Below, in pieces: positions 39,801 through 48,800 of a DNA stretch of 64,000 nucleotides. The DNA is taken from positions 4,006,293 through 4,070,292 of the forward strand of contig VYZI01000018.1 of the NCBI GenBank assembly GCA_013397695.1. Direction: 5' to 3'. Each line of letters starts with the position of its first letter. Within the stretch, counting starts at the first letter, position 1. The notes under the pieces were generated by a model. The model made no database searches. It was given only the letters and a program-made list of their open reading frames with translations, and was not told the DNA's origin. Origin of the DNA: Centropus unirufus. Lineage: Eukaryota; Chordata; Aves; Cuculiformes; Centropidae. Position numbers and translations under genes: made by a program.

Positions 39801-42800
39801 AGAAAGGTCAGGGAGATAAAAGTTATCACAGTTCAGACAGAAACATAGGGACAGAAGAAGCATTTGGCAAAATAGGAGAAGGTAGAAGATCTGGGAATTT
39901 GGCAAACAAAACCGAAGGCAAAAAGAGAGGGTAAGAAATGACTGATTGACTAACTATAAAATAATCTGATTTTTAAAGTTTAGAAATGGCTCCTCTTAGA
40001 AAATCTTCTAGAGTCTGTTTTCACTCAAGATAAGACCATAAGACCGATGATGTGATCTGAACTGCTGAACACAACATACAAGTGACTTTTCTTAAATGGA
40101 AGCTAGAACTTGACTTCATACAGTGCCTTTCATACTTAGTGTGTAACAAATTGCTTTAAATACTGGCAGGCAAACAGCCATTATGCACTCAAGAGCTCAT
40201 ACATAATAATACTTAGCCTTTTTATAGTGCTTTTCATCTTCGAAGTGCTTTACAAACAACTCATTAATCTCAACCAAGGCACCTGCAAGGTAGATAAAAT
40301 CTGCCTTGAAGGTGTAGAAAGACATAGAAAGTTCAATGGTTTATGCAAGACCATGCACACCACCAGCCTCAAAATCCCTGGATCCTGGCTCCTCATCCCA
40401 TGAAGGACCCAAACTCCACCCCATACTGAGATCACGCCTTCTCGTCAGTCACGCTGTTGCAGGAGAACTTGTCTTACTGCAAGCATGGCAGCAGACTAGC
40501 AGGTGTCCAAAGCAGGTGAGCTCTCAAGAACTGGTGGGTCTCACCAAGACCACCGACCCCAGGACGCAGGATGTCCACAAGACACTTAGCACATAGGCTC
40601 TCAAACTGATTGACTGATAGGAAGCCTCTGTGCTACTAAACCCCTTTGCCTCTCTTGCCCTATTTATTCTGCAAACTGCTGCGCAGTCTGCAGGACAGGA
40701 GACTCCAACAGCCCAGACAAGAAAAATCTGGAGCCTATGACCTTGGACTGCAGCAATACAAGAAATACAAGAAAACCAACTTCAGCTTCACTCCTTAGGC
40801 ATTCTCTATCAAAAATTTAGAGTGAACTTTGTGTAGCGAGAACAGTAACTTGCTCCCTTGCTGGTGACTGGAAAAAAATCTTAATGTGATGATATCATGA
40901 CTGTACATTTACCTTTTAGAGGTTTAAAAAGATCTGATATGTTTTAAAAAAAATATTAAAAAAATCTCTTAAATGTCAAACCTGGAGCAGACAAGAAGCC
41001 AGGAAGACGTGAGCTGTAACACAATACCTGAACTGTGGTACAACAGACCTTCTATTCCCTTACACAGAGAAAAAGAATTATAATTTGTTAGTAATTACAT
41101 CCTTATTTCAGATGGTTGTTAGTCGCTTGATTTAAATAAGTAAATCTGAGAATCTTTATCTGCTCCGTCTTCACATTGTGAACTCAGAGCTTTACAGGTT
41201 CTCCAGCCACTGTAGTTACTTCCAGGGTAAACAGCTCATGTTAAGCAAAACAGGCCAGTCAGATAAACTCTTAACAACAGAAAAGCAAAAAATAGTTGAA
41301 GACAATCTTTTTTTGCCCCACACTTTTTCTGATGGTATCGGGGAAAAAAGTCTCTCTACAAGTAGTGGTGTGACATGTTACTGAAGAAAATGCAAGCAGC
41401 GAAAGATAAACGAACAATAGCAAAAATGTATGCAGCTAAAAGAGTAATTAAGATGTTCTCCCTGCCTGCCCAGATGGACATGAAAGCTAAAATAAGGAGG
41501 AAAGAAGCAGCTTCCGATGACTCGTCCCCATCTTACTTTTTTTAAACTTACGAAAGGAAAAAAACCCACAAGATCACACAATCCTAAGCAACATGAAGAC
41601 ACAGCTCTTGATTATTGAGCAGTAACCACATTTCCCACATTTAGAATAATTTTAAGGTAATTATTTCATTTACTCTAAAGTGGGCTTGTGCCTGACTGCC
41701 AAGTCAAGCCAAGCTTTTTTAAAAAATATGTCAAATTTACAACTCTTGATGAAAATAGAGCATATAAGAGCAAACTAAAAATAAAACATATAGGAAATGC
41801 AATTAAATTTAATTAGATCGAACACTCACACTCTGCAATCATAAAAAAATTCTAAAAAAATTTCCAGATGAAAAATATCACCATAATAGTATTCTGTAAC
41901 TAAAATAATATACAATGATTACATAATGCAGCTTTTCTAACAGAATAAAACAGATTGAAGAGAAACATACAAAAACAAAATTAAAACATGCAACTGTATC
42001 CACTAAAATCTGGAAGCATAGAATTGATAATATAGTAGAAAAAAAAAGCCAACCAAACAAACATGATCACGCTAGTGCTCTAAATTTTTGTTATTTTTGT
42101 TATTTTGTCTAACAATTTGTGGCTTTATCTGCAGGTACTAATCAAGACATGCCAGAGTAACTTCTGTTGCTGCCTGTGCTCTTGCTCTTCCCTGCTTCTG
42201 TTTTCAGTCTAAGTTAAAAATAATATTTTTTTTCCAAACAAAGGAAAACCAGATTTAACTCTTGGTGAGGTACACTTCTCACCGGCACAAGGCGATACTA
42301 CATAAAAGCAACAAAGAAAATGACAAAAGTAGGAGGTGAGGCTTGAACAGTTTTCTTTCAACTCCCTGGGGAATTGTGGCGCTACAGGCCTTGGATTCCC
42401 ACGCAGAGGGGATCATGTTCATCAGTTACAGCAGCTCCTCTGGGCCTAAGTCCAGGTAGACTGCTTGTCTAAACTTGATGAAATATAGGCGCCATCAGGT
42501 AACAGCAGTGGTCAGGGAGACTCCAGAAATGTGTAACTAAAAACTGAAAAATGAAATTAAAACACTGCTCTAGCCAAACAGTCTCTTTCTACAGGATGCA
42601 ATAAAGGCAGACAGCGTACATCATACAGAGTGCTCCATGCATACTTTCTCTTGCTTTTTCATGTATGAAATATGAAAGTTACACCAGGCACACAAGGACA
42701 TTTTAACAAACTCTGATTTCAAATGAAAATATATAGGAAAGAAACCACTGCTACAAATACACAGCTTGATCGAGCACAATGTCAAAAGAAAAAGAGCAAT

Positions 42801-45800
42801 CGCCCTGTAAGCTGCTCCCCCTCCAACTTCATTACCTCAAAACATTTTCAAATTAAATTTTAATGCTAATAAAACACTGGAAGCTCTCCAGGTTGGCACA
42901 TCACCATGTCAAACTGTCAAAGAGAAGAGAGGCAGCGTGGCTGCCTCAGCAGAGGTGCATTTCCAAGTGCTGTGGGAACGTGCTTGCTTGGGACTAGGGG
43001 ACAAGGAAGAAGGAATGAATAGAAGAGGGAAAAGTATACAATCCCAAACCAAAAAAGCTCAAGGTCACTGTAACCAGGGGTCATACAGGTAGAGTTAACA
43101 TGGTCAAGGCCTGTGACAGGCCGCACGCGTGACCAAGCACCACTTCGAAATCCTATTTTGTAGTGGACCACAACTTCACACTCTTTCCTAACCACACGCA
43201 GAAAACCATGCAAGAAATGGGGTGCGGTTCCATTGCCCCACCAGAACTGGAGAACACCCACAACACTGTCCAAGCTTCCCAGTAACACGGCATGCTCACG
43301 TTATCTCCCTGTTGGAAGGTTCTACGAGCTATGTTAGCCTGGTAGCGTAGAAGCAGCAGGCATTAGGGCAGCCTCCAGGCCCTGCATCCTTCTGTCAGCG
43401 CTGCATTGCCATGAGACCCTCCACAAATTACTCCCTCGGCGATACAATTTCTCATCCATCAGCCAGTGCTTATGATTTCAGCCCCTTTTGTCTGCTGTAG
43501 CTACCTGCACTGCGAGCTCTCGGAGGCAAAAAAAATTATACTGTATGCTCATAGGGCAGCTGATCCTGTAATTTTGGTTAGAGGAGTTATCTTCTCTAAA
43601 ATATAATTCACTATTTGAGGTCCGGAATTTCTTTAGGGATGATTCAGGCCCTTGTACTTTCTCTTAAAATGCTACACACTACAGCAAAACAAGGCCAGAG
43701 ACCACCAGAGACCTGCGATATATTCTACCACTGTTTCTGATGTTTTAAGTAATGGAATGTGCAAGAACCAGAGACTTCACTTCCAGTTTGATCCTGTACA
43801 TAGGCTTGGCAGGCTCATTTCACTGATTTGCAGACCTGCACCACATCAACAGGCACCTTCCTACAAAGATGACTTTTTATCTATGGAAAGGAACGGCTAC
43901 ATGAGTCGATGTGGGTCAGTAAAGGTGTTGATGTGGCAGCAGCTCAAAGTCTCAGCAGCGAGCCACCAACTAAAACCACCCAGGTGATGCCTAAAATCCA
44001 CTATACACATCTCTTCAATGTAACTGCACGTGAGAACGCTCCTGCTTGATAAACTGCTCTCCCTCCTGCATCAAACCGGATCGCGGAGCTGTCAACCCAC
44101 AGCTCAGCCTCCACCACAGTGGCTGGCTTTCAAGTGGATCAACAAGTTGGTCCAACTCATGTCACAGCTGGATATCTGCAAAAGATTTTCCTTTGTTTAA
44201 TGGCAATCTTAGCTAATGCTGCTTGGGAAACCCAGGGTCACTGAGAAACCACTCCCTCCATATCCACCCACAGCCAGAAGTGATGGATCTTGTCAGAACA
44301 AAGGGGCTGTGTGCTGCCAACAATACATTACCTCTCAACTGAAAGAACAATTAAACACTTTACTGAAAGGGGAATATTTTTTCTCTTGTGCCTCAAACCA
44401 TGAAAGTGCATGTCTCCCTCAGAGTTAGTCATTGCTGCGCTGTTGAAATGGGAATAATTCCTTGTCTGCCCCATTATTTTCAAGACAGGGATGAAACTAC
44501 CTTAGGATCATTTGAAAAATGTTAAAAGTGTACTACAATCAAATGGTTTGAACTTCCACTGGCATCACTTGCAGCTGATAATGCTAATGTTAAATTCTGG
44601 AGACATGAGTCTGTCTACAAATTAATGGAAAATGTGAATTAATATTTTCTTCTAGCTAATTGCTCAGCTCACACATTGCAGAGTGTAGCCAAGCATCATT
44701 TGATCTTGAAAACCCTAGTGAAAGTTTTCAATCACTTTTCATCTGCTGAAAACCCTCAGAATTACAGGACACATATTTCATTATCATTCTGGAATACCAG
44801 GAAACGTGTAGACACATCTCCCCAAAACTGTTATCTGTATATGCTAAGGTTACATTTTAAAAAAAGCATTAGCTTACAAGTATTGAAAGTTACCACAAGA
44901 TAATTAATTTTTTGAGTTGCGCATTTTTAGGTTTCTTTTTAACAGTGATGACGATATGGATGAAGAGATACTTTTAGCATTTAAATATTAATAGTGCAAA
45001 GATTTTTATGATTCATTCTTAGCATGAGAATAATGTAATATAAGTTGAAGCTCATGGTTAAATACACTTACCAAAGGGCAAGCTACAACATTTTTTTACA
45101 AACAAATGTAACTCCTATTTGAAAACATATCACAAAAGAGATGGGAACAGACTGATGCAGTAGCACAAGGCAGTTTAAAAATCTGGTATGCACGTTTTGA
45201 TTTTGGAAAAAAAACAAACCTCCTTATTTTGAGTTCTTCTTTCACTTCTTAAAAATATTGAAGTTTGCATTGCATGAGACCGTGAGCTTTATTAGGGCTG
45301 CAGAGTAACAAAACCGCATGGACTGTGTGTATCAGAAATACTGCATAGTAAAAGATTCAGTAAAGCTTTTACGGATAACTCAAGAGACAAGAGTCTTGTA
45401 TTAGAGAATCATTACTGCTCCATTTTCTAAGACAAATTCACTCAGTTTCTAAAGTATGGTCAAGTGTTTTATGTCAACTCCAATTCCAATGCAGAAGTGG
45501 AAAAAAATAAGGTTGCCATTTGGATAGAATGCATAAACATGGTAAATATCGGTAATGACAAGTATCAACTCCCAATTAAGCTTAAGGTAATGGAAACTAC
45601 ATGTCCCTAAAATATAGTTGAGTACCTTGTTTTTTTCACAGGCCTTGTTTTTTTCCCCTGCTTTCACAAGGAGCAGTAGGCACCCTCAGCTGCATTCGTG
45701 AAACAAAGCTGACTGCAGGTGTTCTACAATTCTGGATAATAAGTATTTAATGAATAAAAGTAAGAGAAACATAAAAGGAAAGGAAACTGAGCACACTGAG

Positions 45801-48800
45801 CGAGGGATGCCTCAACTCAGTCAACTATTCAGAAAAATGCTGGATTCCCTGTAGGAGGCTGTGTGGGTAAGGAGGTGACATGCTGCTAAGTCCAGGCTCC
45901 CACCTACAGAAATGGGCTAGCGATAGCACTACGATATCAGAACCTGCTGCAAAAAAAGATTCCCAGAGAGTGAAGATAGTCCTCTCCCCTTGCAGGCGGG
46001 GGAAACTGCAATGGTTTTGGATGGAAATGCAGAGTTTGACATAAAATGGTAATTCAAAAGTTGCCTTCCGGTTTTACCATCCTAAATGGTAAATCCATGT
46101 CTGTTCATAAAGAAAAACTCTACATAAGATTATATAGATGCACTTTATCTAAAGGATGTAAGCCAAATTACTTCATAGTGCCTCAGTCACTTGTTAGAAC
46201 TTCTTCTATTTGTCCACTCTTCTGCAGGGTCCAAACTGATATTTTGAACTTCTGTCAAGCTTCACAATAGATTGATGATTTTCATGTAAATACCCTGCTG
46301 GACAGAGGTTTTTATTCCTTTAAAATATGCAATGTTGCCTGGACTTACTATGAAGTACAGATAATTTGCAACCACGCATTACTGACAAGACACAGGAACC
46401 AAAGTTGTGATCTGTATGGTCCAAATAAGAATTCTCTGTAATATTTAAGAAAAACAACACAGAAAGCAAAACAAAAAATCTCAAGAACAGAAGTTTGGTT
46501 TCTAACGAAACTCAGCTCTTCCAGTCGAGCCTGGAAGTGTGAGGTTTTGAAGCTAACTCCAGCTATGCCTTTCTTGAAGAGGTTTAAAAATGCATTTACG
46601 CTTCTCCTCTTCATTTTACTAATGGACGGAAAAAAAACCATTCACAGAAAAATTTAAAAAAACAATCACTTCTAAAAGGCTCTGCATATGCAGAAGAAAA
46701 GCATCTCACAACACCTCACATACTGTGGTACTGGAGACAGCTACGGCTTTTACCTGAGAGCATGTTCCAGGTTTATCAGTACCCATTTGGAAACTGGCAT
46801 ATGAATTCCCAGCCCTGCAAGGGATTTAACAAAGTGCTGTACAAGCAAACGGACAGCCTGGGAACACCAGCTACAATCTGAAGAGCTGTATTGCACACTG
46901 TCGGTTTGCAGAGATTTAACTTCAAAACCGCGGCCAGTAATATGCCAGACAGATTACTGCAGAATACTTATTCGCTGTTAGAAATAGAGAAGCAAGATCA
47001 GAAATCATTTGTATCAGTATTTAACATAGAAAATACCTCAGTTTACAAGGGAAGTCTTCTCATCAATTATTTTCCTGCGGCTTAAAGTCCTGAAATCACA
47101 TTACAAGAAAGAGGGGCTTCTACTCCACACTAATTTACTCCTCTAAATGAATAAATCAATAAGAGATTACCGTGCCTTAAATCTTCTAAGTTTTATTTGC
47201 AGACATGCAGTTCTCTCATATCTTCTGCTTTATTACCAACAAAGTATCAAAGGTGTGATGCCCGCAATAGCTGAAACTGTCACAATTCGCATTTACGAGA
47301 CAATGAAGCACCATGTAATTTGTAATATTTGTAAGTACAAACCGTGACATGACACATTGATTTGATGTGTCCGTGTTCTGGATGCTGCTTATTTTTATTT
47401 TACAAAATGGTAAATGCAATTCACGCTTCAATGCAACACCTGTAAAATTCTTTTCGGGTACTCCTCAAGTAAGGGTGGCCGCTAAAATGCAGCTCAGCCC
47501 ACTGCAAGGCCCCTCTGAAAGGCAGTGTTTGAGCATGCAGAATTTCACAAAGCTTTGTGCAAGCCACTCACTCTCACAAAGTTGTGTCTCTTCTCCCTGG
47601 GTTAACAGTGTTGTAATTCTGACACTAGCAAGGAGAGACTACTCAAATAACCTCCCAGTACACCTACTGAAAAGGCACAAACTGTCTTTTTTTATCTTCC
47701 TGCAATCTTTCATTCAACTTTTCTTTTTTTTTTTTCAAATATAATAAAGATTTTTTAGGCTAGCCAAAGTCCCTCTAATAGGTGGAAGACGTATTTAACC
47801 AGTACACAAACTTCCAAGATCTCTGCTGTTCAAATGTGCTTAGCTAGAAACAGTTTCATAATAAAGAGAATTTTCCTTTCATCATTTATAAAAACATAAC
47901 ATGAGAAATACCACAAAAGAGGCTATAAAAAAGTAATTTTCATTCAATTAAGGTAGAATAGGTTCAATTAAGGTAGAATAGGTTCCCTTAGGTGAACAGA
48001 AGTCTAAATAAAATTACTTCTGTCTTCCAGCATTTGCAAATTAAATTAAACTGAACTGCGCAATTCAGAGAAAATTGGATTTAGTTTAATCAGTCTTGTC
48101 TAAACTATGGCAGTTTTGCTTTTCCAACTTCTGGAAATGCATATCCAGTAGGGGAGCTGAACAAATTTTGATGCCTGAAGGGTATGAAGGCTTAACAAAT
48201 TTACACGGTTTGGCTCTCTTAGCTGGATGCCAGGCATCAGATTCCTGGGTGCAGAGGGTGCTGGAGACCGTGGTAGAGCACGGACATATGACCAAAACAA
48301 CATACAGAACAAAAAAGTGACAAACAAACAATGAAGAATGGTATGAAGCTGCACACTAAATTTAAATTCATTTGAGATTCAAACGAAGCCCACCACTGTT
48401 TGTATGGTATTATATGTTAAATTCTGTGATTCTGTTCCACACACTCCCACACATATGAAAGAGTGATGGCTTCGATGATAGCTGTCAGAAATAAAACAAA
48501 TAAGAGACTGAAAGCCAAATGTTGCAGCTCTTCCCAGAGTTCAGCTGATGCTCAGATTCAAAGAGTTCAGTCAAACTGAAATTTCCATATTGATATGAGC
48601 CTTCACAACAAGATGCAGCACTTCTGCGCTGCAAAATTCAGGATTAACTGAAAAAAAAAGCCTTTACATTTTCCAATGGCTTTCAAGAATGTTGGACAGA
48701 ATGAAAAACAAAAGTACAGCAGAAGATCAGGATCAATAACACGAGAGAAGGGATTGAAATTTTATTACGCCAGAGATAAAGTACTGCCATGTTACGCTTT

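Noticed and set aside
48418..48440. ATTCTGTGATTCTGTT, resembling the terminal octamer repeat of CR1
   Set aside because: No CR1 body is recognisable upstream, so the short match is probably chance.
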